DNA of 64,000 bases from Streptomyces humi (GTDB lineage: Bacteria; Actinomycetota; Actinomycetes; Streptomycetales; Streptomycetaceae): assembly GCF_001005085.2 (NCBI RefSeq), contig NZ_LBMU02000025.1, positions 1-64,000 of the forward strand. Direction: 5' to 3'. The position numbers and the translations under genes are program-made. This document shows positions 34,686 to 42,977 of the stretch, piece by piece (the stretch's first letter is position 1; each line of letters opens with the position of its first letter). Below the pieces are notes generated by a model that did not search any database, was not told the origin of the DNA, and was given only the letters and a program-made list of their open reading frames with translations.

Positions 34686-35725
34686 CCCTGCTGGTCCTTG
34701 CGGATGCCCTCGATGCTGCGCAGCTGGTGGCTCAGCCCGTACTGCCGGGCCACGTGTGCCGCCTGATCGAGGACGGACAGCCCATCATTCCGGGTCGCCG
34801 CATCCGACAGAAGGATGTGCCCGTACGCGGTGTCCAACCGCACCCGCTGCATCGGGGAGTCGACCGTGCCGGTCGTGCGCGCGATGCCGATGTAGTGCAG
34901 GGCCTGCTTCAGGTCGCCGGCACCGCGGTGGGCTAGGGCCAGCTTCTGGTGCGCGACCGACCAGTCCTCCGGTTCGCCCAGGTCCTCGAAGGAGCGGGTG
35001 GCCTCGACCATGACGCCGGTGGCGTACTCGTTGTCGCCCTCCTTGCTCAGCGCCGTACCCACCCAGAGCCGGGCCCTGGCGCGGTCGCGCGGGCTCAAGC
35101 GCTCATCCGTGGCGAGGAGTTCATAGTTGCGGGCGGAGGATTCCAGCTGGCCCGACATCTCCTGGACGACAGCGAGGGACAGCTCGATCTGGGCCACCCG
35201 GCGCGGGATGTCGAGCTCGGTGAACATGCCGCGAGCGGTCAGGTAGGAGTGCCGGGCTGAGAGTGGGCCGAGGATCGCGCCCTGATCGCGCTGGAGGTCG
35301 CCAAGGAGCACGAGGGAACGGCCGTACAAATAGAGGCCCTTGTCGTCCAGTTGGTGTGGTGCGCGGCTGCCCAGCCAGCGGTTCAACAGTGTTGAGGCGA
35401 AAGGGAAGTCCTGGCGGCTGATGCAGACAACAGCGCGCTCGATGTCCTCGGTCCAGGTCTCGTAGTCCGTCGGCCGCGCGCTCTGCCGTTCAGGGAACAG
35501 CACTGTCTCGAACCGGGATTGGGAGGCGGAATCCGCCCGTGCGAGCGCAGTGTCGAGGATGGCCTGCGTGTCCGGGCGTGGCTGCGTCTCCGCGCCGAGG
35601 CTCTCCCACTTCGCAACCGTGCGCAGCGCGACACCGAGGTGCTCGGCGAAAGCGCGCATGCTCATACGCAACGCGGCGCGCAGGGCGCTCGCCTCCCGGC
35701 CCGTCCATTGCTGCACGCTGATCAC
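34682..35725 (-). CDS. XRE-type regulator with TPR-like domain
   Basis: A 347-aa protein. The GTG start after GGGAGG gives VISVQQWTGREASALRAALR followed by the HTH MRAFAEHLGVALRTVAKWES. The remaining ~270 residues are helical repeats resembling TPRs (for example ARARLWVGTALSKEGDNEYA and VAHQKLALAHRGAGDLKQAL). Such regulators often head actinobacterial operons and sense a peptide or small molecule. It is the first gene of the minus operon and diverges from the gene set at 35845, so it may control both directions. Confidence 0.87.
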   Translation of the reverse strand: MISVQQWTGREASALRAALRMSMRAFAEHLGVALRTVAKWESLGAETQPRPDTQAILDTALARADSASQSRFETVLFPERQSARPTDYETWTEDIERAVVCISRQDFPFASTLLNRWLGSRAPHQLDDKGLYLYGRSLVLLGDLQRDQGAILGPLSARHSYLTARGMFTELDIPRRVAQIELSLAVVQEMSGQLESSARNYELLATDERLSPRDRARARLWVGTALSKEGDNEYATGVMVEATRSFEDLGEPEDWSVAHQKLALAHRGAGDLKQALHYIGIARTTGTVDSPMQRVRLDTAYGHILLSDAATRNDGLSVLDQAAHVARQYGLSHQLRSIEGIRKDQQG

Positions 35726-35844
35726 GGGTGACCTCCCTCCGTCACGTATGGAAGCACTGTCGGTGACGACATGGGGCGCGAAGTGCAACGGAAGTGCAAC
35801 AGAAGGTCATTTCGAGGCCGTTCACGACGGCCGACGCTGTGGAC

Positions 35845-36261
35845 ATGGACGACGACCTCATCACCGAACGCCGCTCCGTCACCTTCCCTCAGGTCTTCGG
35901 CTACCTGCGTCACGTCACCGGCGGCCTACCCCGCCATACGGCTCTCGTCGACTGCCTCACCGAATACTGCGACCGGCACGAACTGGCCCTCTGCGGCGTC
36001 TTCACCGAACGCGACCGCACCGTGGTCATCCGCTCCCCCGCCTTCGTCGGTCTGCTCGACGCGCTCGAACTCCCCGATGCCTACGGGGCCGTGGTTCCGG
36101 CTCTCAGCCACCTCGGCCCGAAGGGCCTCGGCACCGAGCGCGAGCGGCAGATAGCAGCAACAGGTACTCGCCTGATCGTGGTCCGCCCTCTCACGCCGAC
36201 CACGCGATCCGTCTCTTCGCTCAGCGCGAGCCACAGTCTTCGGCCGCAGGGAGGTGTGTGA
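35845..36261 (+). CDS. Hypothetical protein, first gene of the aaRS-like operon
   Basis: A 138-aa soluble protein of unknown family. Residues 35-110 (DCLTEYCDRHELALCGVFTE, then DALELPDAYGAVVPALSHLG, ending TRLIVVRPLTP) have the alternating strand/helix look of a resolvase-like or nucleotide-binding alpha/beta domain. That is a weak impression. The start is uncertain; ATG at 35794 is also possible. Its stop overlaps the next ATG by one base. The long C-terminal tail looks disordered. Confidence 0.68.
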   Translation: MDDDLITERRSVTFPQVFGYLRHVTGGLPRHTALVDCLTEYCDRHELALCGVFTERDRTVVIRSPAFVGLLDALELPDAYGAVVPALSHLGPKGLGTERERQIAATGTRLIVVRPLTPTTRSVSSLSASHSLRPQGGV

Positions 36262-36689
36262 TGTCCGTGCGTGACGCGTTGCGAAGCGCGCCCATGGTGA
36301 ACGACGTGCCGGGGCTGCGGCTGCTGAAGGTCGGCGACGGCTGGGACGTGGTGCGCACCTCGGCGGAGATCGGCCTCTTGGCTCTGGCCTACCTGCGCGG
36401 CACCGGTAATTCCGTCGGTCCCGTGCTCTACGACAGGCCCAACGGGCGTCTCTACTACGCCGTCCCGACCGGCTCCGCAGCCAGCTGGAACGGTCTGCCG
36501 GTACGGCACCTCTCTACCAACTCCTGGCTCGTCGCTCCCGGCCTGGAGTTGCTCGACGACTGGTTCGGCGGGTGGTGCGAGCTGCCGGACGACGACACCC
36601 TCACCGACGTGGACGCCCTCCGTGCCGCGCTCCAGCACCCGTACGTCGCCGCGGCCAAGGACGAAGCGCACGCCGACGCCTATCTCTAG
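36261..36689 (+). CDS. Hypothetical protein, second gene of the aaRS-like operon
   Basis: A 142-aa protein. The ATG follows GGGAGG. It contains VGPVLYDRPNGRLYYAVPTG, SAASWNGLPVRHLSTNSWLV and an acidic C-terminal helix. Similar small proteins recur in Streptomyces integrative elements and resemble the front part of primase-polymerase (bifunctional DNA primase) proteins, but no catalytic DxD is present. Function unknown. Confidence 0.75.
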   Translation: MSVRDALRSAPMVNDVPGLRLLKVGDGWDVVRTSAEIGLLALAYLRGTGNSVGPVLYDRPNGRLYYAVPTGSAASWNGLPVRHLSTNSWLVAPGLELLDDWFGGWCELPDDDTLTDVDALRAALQHPYVAAAKDEAHADAYL

Positions 36690-36734
36690 GACCCGGGCCC
36701 CACGCCCCACTACCCCGACCTCAAGGGGAAACCT

Positions 36735-37856
36735 GTGACGACCCACCTCGTCTCACCTAACACCGTGCTCGCCAACGCCCTTCTCCGCGCCGAGGACATC
36801 CTGACTCCCCGTATCCTGGCCACTCCGCCGGAGGGGATCGTGCTGGTCGTCGGCACCCAGATCAACGGCGCACCGCACATCGGCACCTCGCTCGTGCAGT
36901 CCATGGCCTTCGCGATGGCCGCCCGTCTGCGCGACCGTTTCGGCATCCCCACCGAGGTCCTCTTCAGCGCCCTCGACAACGCCCCCTACGAGCTGTCCAC
37001 CGACCCCACGAACGGCCGCCGCTACCAACGCGCCTACGCCCAAGCCCTCGGCGACGCGGCCGTGACCGACCTCGTCAACGCCCTCTACCAACCCCTCTTC
37101 ACAACGCTGTCCCGACGCCTGGGCATCCCGCACCGCATCGAGACCTACACCCAGCAGCAGGCCGGCGAGCACTTCCGCCGCACCTGGCTACGACTGCTCC
37201 CCCGCCTCGACGCCGCCCGCTGGTGGCTCGCCCCTTCCACCGGCACCCCACACCTGCGCATCCCCTGCCCTCACACGGGCTGTGGATGGGCGGAGAAGCA
37301 CGCGGAACACACCCGGGTCCATCTCACCGCCCGAGAAGAGGCCACTGTCGCCGCCGTCTGCCTCCACCACGGCCCCTACCGAACCACCATCACGCCCACC
37401 GCCGGCGCCTACCTCGACCTGGCCACCCTCTACCGCAACCTCGTCAAAGAGCTCGCCCTCACCGGCACACCGCCCTACGGAACCCTGCACGTCATGGTCA
37501 AGGGCGGCGACTGGGTCTTCGGCTCCCTCCTCGTCGATGAAGCACTCCAGGCCGTCGGCCTCACTCGCGCCCAACTCCCCGCCCGACTGTTCTGCCCGCA
37601 GGTCGTCACCGACACCGGCGCGAAGCTCTCCAAGTCCCTCATCCGCGAAGGCCGAGCGCCCTTGCCGGAAGGCGCCGCGAACTGGATGCTCGACACCCGG
37701 CAATGGCCCGGCACCGTCACCGAATACGCCGATCAGCTGCTGGCTACGGCCCAGACCCTGCTCTCCGACCCCCGACACTTCTTCCGCTCATACTCCGCAG
37801 CCGAGATCAGCCGCCTGATCACCGCACCAGCACCCAGGAGCATTGCCGCCCCATGA
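36735..37856 (+). CDS. Class I aminoacyl-tRNA synthetase-like protein
   Basis: A 373-aa protein with the class I catalytic signature pair: QINGAPHIGTSLVQSMAFAM (HIGH-like PHIGT, near residue 45) and TDTGAKLSKSLIREGRAPLP (KMSKS-like KLSKS, near 300). Between them is a zinc-knuckle-like insert IPCPHTGCGWAEKHAEH ... VCLHHGPY. It resembles class I lysyl- or methionyl-type catalytic domains. It ends soon after KLSKS with only about 70 residues, so no anticodon-binding domain is evident. It is unlikely to be a housekeeping synthetase. It may aminoacylate or adenylate another acceptor, or act on tRNA in a defence or biosynthetic role (inference). The GTG start follows AAGGGGAAA. Its stop overlaps the ASCH gene. 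Confidence 0.86.
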   Translation: MTTHLVSPNTVLANALLRAEDILTPRILATPPEGIVLVVGTQINGAPHIGTSLVQSMAFAMAARLRDRFGIPTEVLFSALDNAPYELSTDPTNGRRYQRAYAQALGDAAVTDLVNALYQPLFTTLSRRLGIPHRIETYTQQQAGEHFRRTWLRLLPRLDAARWWLAPSTGTPHLRIPCPHTGCGWAEKHAEHTRVHLTAREEATVAAVCLHHGPYRTTITPTAGAYLDLATLYRNLVKELALTGTPPYGTLHVMVKGGDWVFGSLLVDEALQAVGLTRAQLPARLFCPQVVTDTGAKLSKSLIREGRAPLPEGAANWMLDTRQWPGTVTEYADQLLATAQTLLSDPRHFFRSYSAAEISRLITAPAPRSIAAP

Positions 37857-38206
37857 GCGACACCACCGGCCGCGTCCGCGAACTCAACCTGTACCGCCAG
37901 TACTTCGACCTCGTCGCCTCCGGCACCAAGACCATCGAGGTACGGGTCAAGTACCCGCACCTTGCCGACCTCGCCGCCGGCGACAGCATCCGCTTCCGCA
38001 TCAAAGGCACGGACGAAACCTGCACGGTCAACGTCACGCGGGTCACTGAGTATCCGGACTTCGAGGCCCTGCTGGACGGCGAAGGGCCGGCCAGCGTCAA
38101 CCCGACCGCTCCCCGCGACGAACAGCTCACCAACATCCGCAAGATCTACCCACCCGAGAAAGAAGCCCTCGGCGCCCTGGCCATCCGGATGAAGCTCAGC
38201 AGTTGA
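37853..38206 (+). CDS. ASCH-domain protein
   Basis: A 117-aa ASCH-fold protein. The hallmark is RELNLYRQYFDLVASGTKTI followed by EVRVKYPHLADLAAGD. ASCH domains are beta-barrels related to PUA that bind RNA or nucleotides; some hydrolyse N4-acetylcytidine. The ATG overlaps the synthetase-like stop by ATGA, so the two are coupled. RNA binding would fit a tRNA-directed system (inference). Confidence 0.88.
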   Translation: MSDTTGRVRELNLYRQYFDLVASGTKTIEVRVKYPHLADLAAGDSIRFRIKGTDETCTVNVTRVTEYPDFEALLDGEGPASVNPTAPRDEQLTNIRKIYPPEKEALGALAIRMKLSS

Positions 38207-38417
38207 CGCACTGCGAGCAGACTCTCGTCTGGGCATCGCCCCCGCTCTCCCGCCGTGCAGCACCACTACCCACATGCCAGGCGCTTTCCCCATCGATGCC
38301 GTTGCCGCTGAACGGACACTCGACTCGGCACCTTGGGCGGCACTCTCGACGAGGAGTGATGTTGTGTTTACCGTGAGTTGAGGAAGATGCGGGTTGTGCT
38401 GGCCTTGGGGGGGCAGG

Positions 38418-41400
38418 ATGCAGCGCAAGGACCGGTTCCGGAGGATCGTCAGCGAGTTCGGTGCGACGTGTAAGCAGGCGTTGCTGCATGGGCAGAAGGA
38501 AGCCGCGATCCGCCGAGCGGTAGAAACCCTTCTCGTCGACGCAGCAGGGGTGTTAGGGCTGCAAGCGGTCCTACACGCTGAGGTGGCCATCGCCGCGCAT
38601 CGGATACGCCCTGACCTTGCGGTGCGGATTGGAAAGTTGCCGCGCAACATCGTCGGCTATGTCGAGCTGAAGAGCCCCGACAAGAGCGTGATCCATCCCG
38701 GCGGTCTGAACCAGCGTGACCGCCGTCAATGGGAAGGCATGGCGAAACTGCCCAACCTGATCTACACGAACGGTCAGACATGGATCATGTACCGCTCCGG
38801 TCGGCAGTACGGCGACACCATCCACTTCGAGGGGGATCTGCGCAGCGCCGGCTCCCGCCTACGGTTACCGACCGCCAGTGAGACCGCCTTCGAGGCCATG
38901 CTCGTCGCGTTCTTCGGCTGGCAGCCCAAGCCGCTCACGTCGATGCGGGAGGTGGTCGCCCATGTCGCCCCGCTGTGCGCGCTTCTGCGTGATGCTGTTC
39001 ACGACCGCCTCGATGCCGAAGCGAGCCTCCCACGCCACCAGCGTCCGTTCACCGATCTGGCCTCCACGCTTGAGGTTGACCTCTTCCCGACCACCGATGA
39101 CCGGGACAAACGGGCGACCTTCGCTGACCGCTACGCACAGTCCGTCACCTTCGCTCTCCTGCTGGCCGGTTCCGACAACTCTGGCCGCAGCGACAAGGCA
39201 TTGGTCGGTATGAGCCTGCACGAGGTAGGCCGACGCCTCGGGGCTGAGCACTCCGTCATGGGCCGCGCCTTGCAGATCCTCACCGACCAGGTCGAGGGAG
39301 AATTCCGCGACAGTCTGGACATGCTCGTCCGCGTCATTGACGCCATCGACTGGAGAAGTTCCCTCGCCGACGAACCCGGTTTCCACGTCCATCTCTACGA
39401 GCACTTCTTGCAGGAGTACGACGCCGACCTGCGCAAGGACTCCGGTACCTACTACACCCCTGCCCCGCTGGTGACGGAGATGATCCGCCTTGTTGACGAG
39501 GTGCTGGCCAACACATTGGATTGCCCGGATGGCTTCGCCGACCCTGGTGTGTCCATCATCGACCCATCGATGGGAACCGGCACCTTCCTGACCGGCATCA
39601 TCGACCTCGTCGCCCGCAAACAGTCCGAGGGCGGCAACGAAGGTTTCCGCGCCGAATCCGTGCAAGAACTCGCCAGTCGGTTGATCGGGTTCGAGAAGCA
39701 GATGGGCGCCTTTGCCGTCGCTCAGATGCGCGTGGGGCAGATGCTGCGGCACCTCAATGCCCGTGTCCGGTTGCGTGATATGCGCCTGCACCTGGCCGAC
39801 ACTCTCGCCGATCCATGGCGGCCCAGTGAACTCTTCGAGCGCTACGGCGCCTTGTGGGGGCCTTTACGTGACGATGCCGAGGCGGCAAGCACCATCCAGC
39901 GCAACGAGCGCATCACCGTCGTCATCGGCAACCCTCCCCACCGCGAACAGGCAGAAGGTCAGGGCGGATGGATCGAGAAGGGCTCACCGGGCCGCGGTGC
40001 CCCGCCCCTGGACGACTTCCGACTGCGCGGTGCAGCAGGCGTGTACGAAAACAAACTGAAGAGCCTGTGCACCTACTTCTGGCGATGGGCCACCCACAAA
40101 GTCTTCGACCAGCACGGCGATCACCGCCACGGGGTCGTCTGCTTCGTCAGCACCGGCGGATTCATTCGCGGCGCCGGCTTCCAAGGCATGCGCTCCTACC
40201 TGCGGCGCACCTGCACCGAAGGCTGGGTCATCGACCTCACACCCGAAACCAAGAGACCTCCGCTCAACAGCCGTTTCTTCCCTGGTGTCCAGCAGGAATT
40301 AGCCATCGCCATCTTCGTCCGCCGCCAAGGCGAGCGATGCGAGGACCTGGCTCCCGTCCATTACACAGCCGTCCACGGCACCCGCCGATACAAAGAACAG
40401 CAACTGCAGGATCTCCACATCGGCGGACCCGGTTGGCACACCTCCCGCCCTGCCGAGTCCGCCCCATTCACACCCGGTTCCAGCAGCGGCTGGGACAGTT
40501 TTCCCGCCCTCACCGACCTCATGCCCTGGTACAAACCCGGGATCACGACCAACCGGAACTGGGTCATCAGCCCGTCCAAAACAATCTTGCGTCGACGCTG
40601 GGACCGCCTCATCCAAGAACGCGACTCCACCACGAAGCAGGCACTGTTCAAAGAGACCCGAGACCGCACTCTGGACAAAAAAGCCCGCCACATCCCCGGC
40701 CATCCCCATCCGCCAACCCTCCTCCGGGACGAACGCGGCCCATGTCCTAAACCAGAACGCATCGCCCGCAGGGCCTTGGACCGCCAGTGGCTTATACCCG
40801 ACGGCCGTGTCATCGACTTCTCACGCCCCGACCTATGGCGCGCGGCCGTCGACGGCCAGGTCTTCGTCGTCGAACAGCACACCCAACGCCTGCAGACCGG
40901 TCCAGCACTGCTATTTACGGCCCTCATCCCCGACGTGGACTACTTCAAAGGCAACGGTGGACGTGCCCTCCCGCTCCTGCACGCCGACCGGGTCCCCAAC
41001 ATCACGCCGGGCCTGCAAAACCACCTCGCCAACTCCTACGGCATCCAGGAAGTCCTGCCTGAAGACCTCCTGGCCTACATCGCCGCCGTCACCGCCCACC
41101 CAGCCTTCACCGAACGCTACGCAGACGACCTCAACTCCCCAGGCGTGCGGATCCCCCTCACAGCCGACGGAGCCCTATGGCACGACGCGATCCGCCTGGG
41201 GCGCCACATCCTGTGGGCCTCCACTTTCGGCACACGCTGCATCAACCCTGGCGACGACCGCCCAGCAGGCACAACAACCAACTGGTGGAGACCCATACAC
41301 CCTGAGATCAAGTACGCCCGGGAAGTCGGGGCCGACGTGCTCCCCTCCACCGTCAGCTACGACAGCGAACACGAGCACCTAATCATCGAGGGAGGCATCT

Positions 41401-41885
41401 TCACCGGTGTCACTCCACGCATGCGCAACTACACGACGGGCGGACGCAACGTACTGGACAGCTGGCTCGCCTACCGCAGCGATCGCACTGCTGGCAAAGT
41501 AACCAGTCATCTCGACCGCGAGCGCCCTGAGCGCTGGGAACCCGATTGGAGCCGGGAACTCGTCGAAATCCTTGCCGTACTCAGGCATCTCACCGCCGTG
41601 GAACCTCAGCAGGAAGAGCTCCTCAGCCGCATCGTCGCCGCCCCCTTGATCGACGTCGCTGAACTCACCCGCCGCCACATCCTCCCGGTGCCCGAGCGCG
41701 CCCAGCACGCTCGCACCGGCCCGGACCATGAATTCCTGCCTGGCATGGAGACAGTCGATGGCCAACCGCCAGGCCCCGTCGACCCCCTATCTCTCCCGAA
41801 CGACCCCGCGGATACCACGCAGCCCAAGCCGCACTCACCCGTGCACCCCGGGCCACGCGCTCGACGGCGTCGCGGCCCGGCCTGA
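38418..41885 (+). CDS. Type ISP/IIG-like restriction-modification enzyme
   Basis: A 1155-aa fused endonuclease-methyltransferase. The N-terminal nuclease shows a PD-(D/E)xK pattern: RIRPDLAVRIG, then NIVGYVELKSPDKS (Glu-x-Lys). The N6-adenine methyltransferase has motif X/I GTYYTPAPLVTEM, IIDPSMGTGTFLTGIIDLVA and motif IV ITVVIGNPPHREQA. The usual motif IV is NPP(Y/F/W); His in fourth place is unusual. The C-terminal ~500 residues resemble the Type ISP C-terminal/target-recognition part. No separate specificity subunit is present, as expected for this class. The ATG at 38418 is preferred to a TTG eight codons earlier. The protein ends in a Pro/Arg-rich tail. Confidence 0.85.
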   Translation: MQRKDRFRRIVSEFGATCKQALLHGQKEAAIRRAVETLLVDAAGVLGLQAVLHAEVAIAAHRIRPDLAVRIGKLPRNIVGYVELKSPDKSVIHPGGLNQRDRRQWEGMAKLPNLIYTNGQTWIMYRSGRQYGDTIHFEGDLRSAGSRLRLPTASETAFEAMLVAFFGWQPKPLTSMREVVAHVAPLCALLRDAVHDRLDAEASLPRHQRPFTDLASTLEVDLFPTTDDRDKRATFADRYAQSVTFALLLAGSDNSGRSDKALVGMSLHEVGRRLGAEHSVMGRALQILTDQVEGEFRDSLDMLVRVIDAIDWRSSLADEPGFHVHLYEHFLQEYDADLRKDSGTYYTPAPLVTEMIRLVDEVLANTLDCPDGFADPGVSIIDPSMGTGTFLTGIIDLVARKQSEGGNEGFRAESVQELASRLIGFEKQMGAFAVAQMRVGQMLRHLNARVRLRDMRLHLADTLADPWRPSELFERYGALWGPLRDDAEAASTIQRNERITVVIGNPPHREQAEGQGGWIEKGSPGRGAPPLDDFRLRGAAGVYENKLKSLCTYFWRWATHKVFDQHGDHRHGVVCFVSTGGFIRGAGFQGMRSYLRRTCTEGWVIDLTPETKRPPLNSRFFPGVQQELAIAIFVRRQGERCEDLAPVHYTAVHGTRRYKEQQLQDLHIGGPGWHTSRPAESAPFTPGSSSGWDSFPALTDLMPWYKPGITTNRNWVISPSKTILRRRWDRLIQERDSTTKQALFKETRDRTLDKKARHIPGHPHPPTLLRDERGPCPKPERIARRALDRQWLIPDGRVIDFSRPDLWRAAVDGQVFVVEQHTQRLQTGPALLFTALIPDVDYFKGNGGRALPLLHADRVPNITPGLQNHLANSYGIQEVLPEDLLAYIAAVTAHPAFTERYADDLNSPGVRIPLTADGALWHDAIRLGRHILWASTFGTRCINPGDDRPAGTTTNWWRPIHPEIKYAREVGADVLPSTVSYDSEHEHLIIEGGIFTGVTPRMRNYTTGGRNVLDSWLAYRSDRTAGKVTSHLDRERPERWEPDWSRELVEILAVLRHLTAVEPQQEELLSRIVAAPLIDVAELTRRHILPVPERAQHARTGPDHEFLPGMETVDGQPPGPVDPLSLPNDPADTTQPKPHSPVHPGPRARRRRGPA

Positions 41886-42016
41886 TTGATTGCGCTAGTA
41901 GCCAGTACCACACCACATCCACAACGGTTCCCTCGCCAGAGGCTGCATCGCGTTCTTCGATCGGCCTCAACGCGACACGGATAGGGACCGGGAATACAAC
42001 AGCTGTTAACGGAGGC

Positions 42017-42535
42017 ATGTTGGAGATCGCAGCCCTCGTGGTGTCGCTGGTAGCGCTCGCAGTGACCGGGGCCGTCTCATTTCGACAACTGCGGCTGACC
42101 GAGCATGCCAACACGCTGCCCGTACTTGTGGATCTCTTCCGCGAGCATCGAAGCGTGCGGCTGGCACAGGCACGGCAGGTCGTGCACGAACAGCTGTCTG
42201 CCTATGACCTGTCAGCCGGACTGGCTGGGCTACCCGAGGATGATCGGCATCTGGTCCGTGAACTGGCCTGGTTCTACGACAATCTCGGGGCTCTGGTCGC
42301 CCACGGGGTGGTGGACATCGAACCCGTCTCCGGATACCTCGGTGGGTCGGTGATCTCGGTCTGGGAGAGCTTGCAACCGCTGGTGCAGGCCGAGCGTGCG
42401 AAGAGGGCGCGGAACGCCATGCCGGATCCGAACCGCTGGCAGGAGTACTTCGAGAACCTGTACCACCTCGTCCGCGAGACTCCTGCGGACCGAGCTCGCG
42501 CAGGAACGCATCTGTGGCGGCTTCCGCAACACTGA
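42017..42535 (+). CDS. DUF4760-like membrane-anchored protein
   Basis: A 172-aa protein with one N-terminal hydrophobic helix (IAALVVSLVALAVTGAVSFR) then a cytosolic helical domain: LVDLFREHRSVRLAQARQVV and WFYDNLGALVAHGVVDIEPV resemble DUF4760-type proteins. The ATG has GGAGG 5 bases upstream. It is the last cargo gene before the right direct repeat and might be an effector or accessory to the restriction enzyme (inference). Confidence 0.8.
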   Translation: MLEIAALVVSLVALAVTGAVSFRQLRLTEHANTLPVLVDLFREHRSVRLAQARQVVHEQLSAYDLSAGLAGLPEDDRHLVRELAWFYDNLGALVAHGVVDIEPVSGYLGGSVISVWESLQPLVQAERAKRARNAMPDPNRWQEYFENLYHLVRETPADRARAGTHLWRLPQH

Positions 42536-42587
42536 GCATCGACGGATGCAACCGGTGATGGCTGGCCAAACGCTCCACTCTGCGAGG

Positions 42588-42764
42588 GCACATCCAGGGC
42601 ACATGAGCCTGGGAAACGGCGTTGACCCGTGAGAACTACCGAGAGGAGTTTTCCCAGGTCAACGCACTTTCCCCTGCGAAACCCCAGGTCAGCACCCTCC
42701 CGCCCCCAATCGCTGCACGAGTGGCAGGACTTCAGTCACCGACTGCCCGAGTGGTGCATCAGCC
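42588..42764. repeat. Right direct repeat of the nested element (att-like)
   Basis: Partner of 30893-31069, offset by 11,695 bp with no net indel. Like the left copy it starts with GCACATCCAGGGCACATG, a sequence that resembles the 3' end of the integrase gene (minus-strand reading MCPGCA). Confidence 0.72.
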
Positions 42765-42977
42765 GATTCCCCCAGCTGTCCCCACCTCTGCGGGACGGAT
42801 GCTCCTCAGCCACTACCAGCGCCCTGACCAGGACCTCGACGCTCCTGACACCCCATCAGAACGAGCGTCAAATGAGCGTCAAGATACCTCGGAGAGCGTC
42901 ATTTCAGCGTCAGGATATCGCCCGTAACGCCCACACCGCACATAGCGCACATAGCGCACACCACCCGAACCCGCAGG

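Noticed and set aside
42622..42927. A 101-codon forward frame within and beyond the right direct repeat
   Set aside because: It consists of repeat DNA, has no ribosome site and its counterpart in the left repeat is not open.
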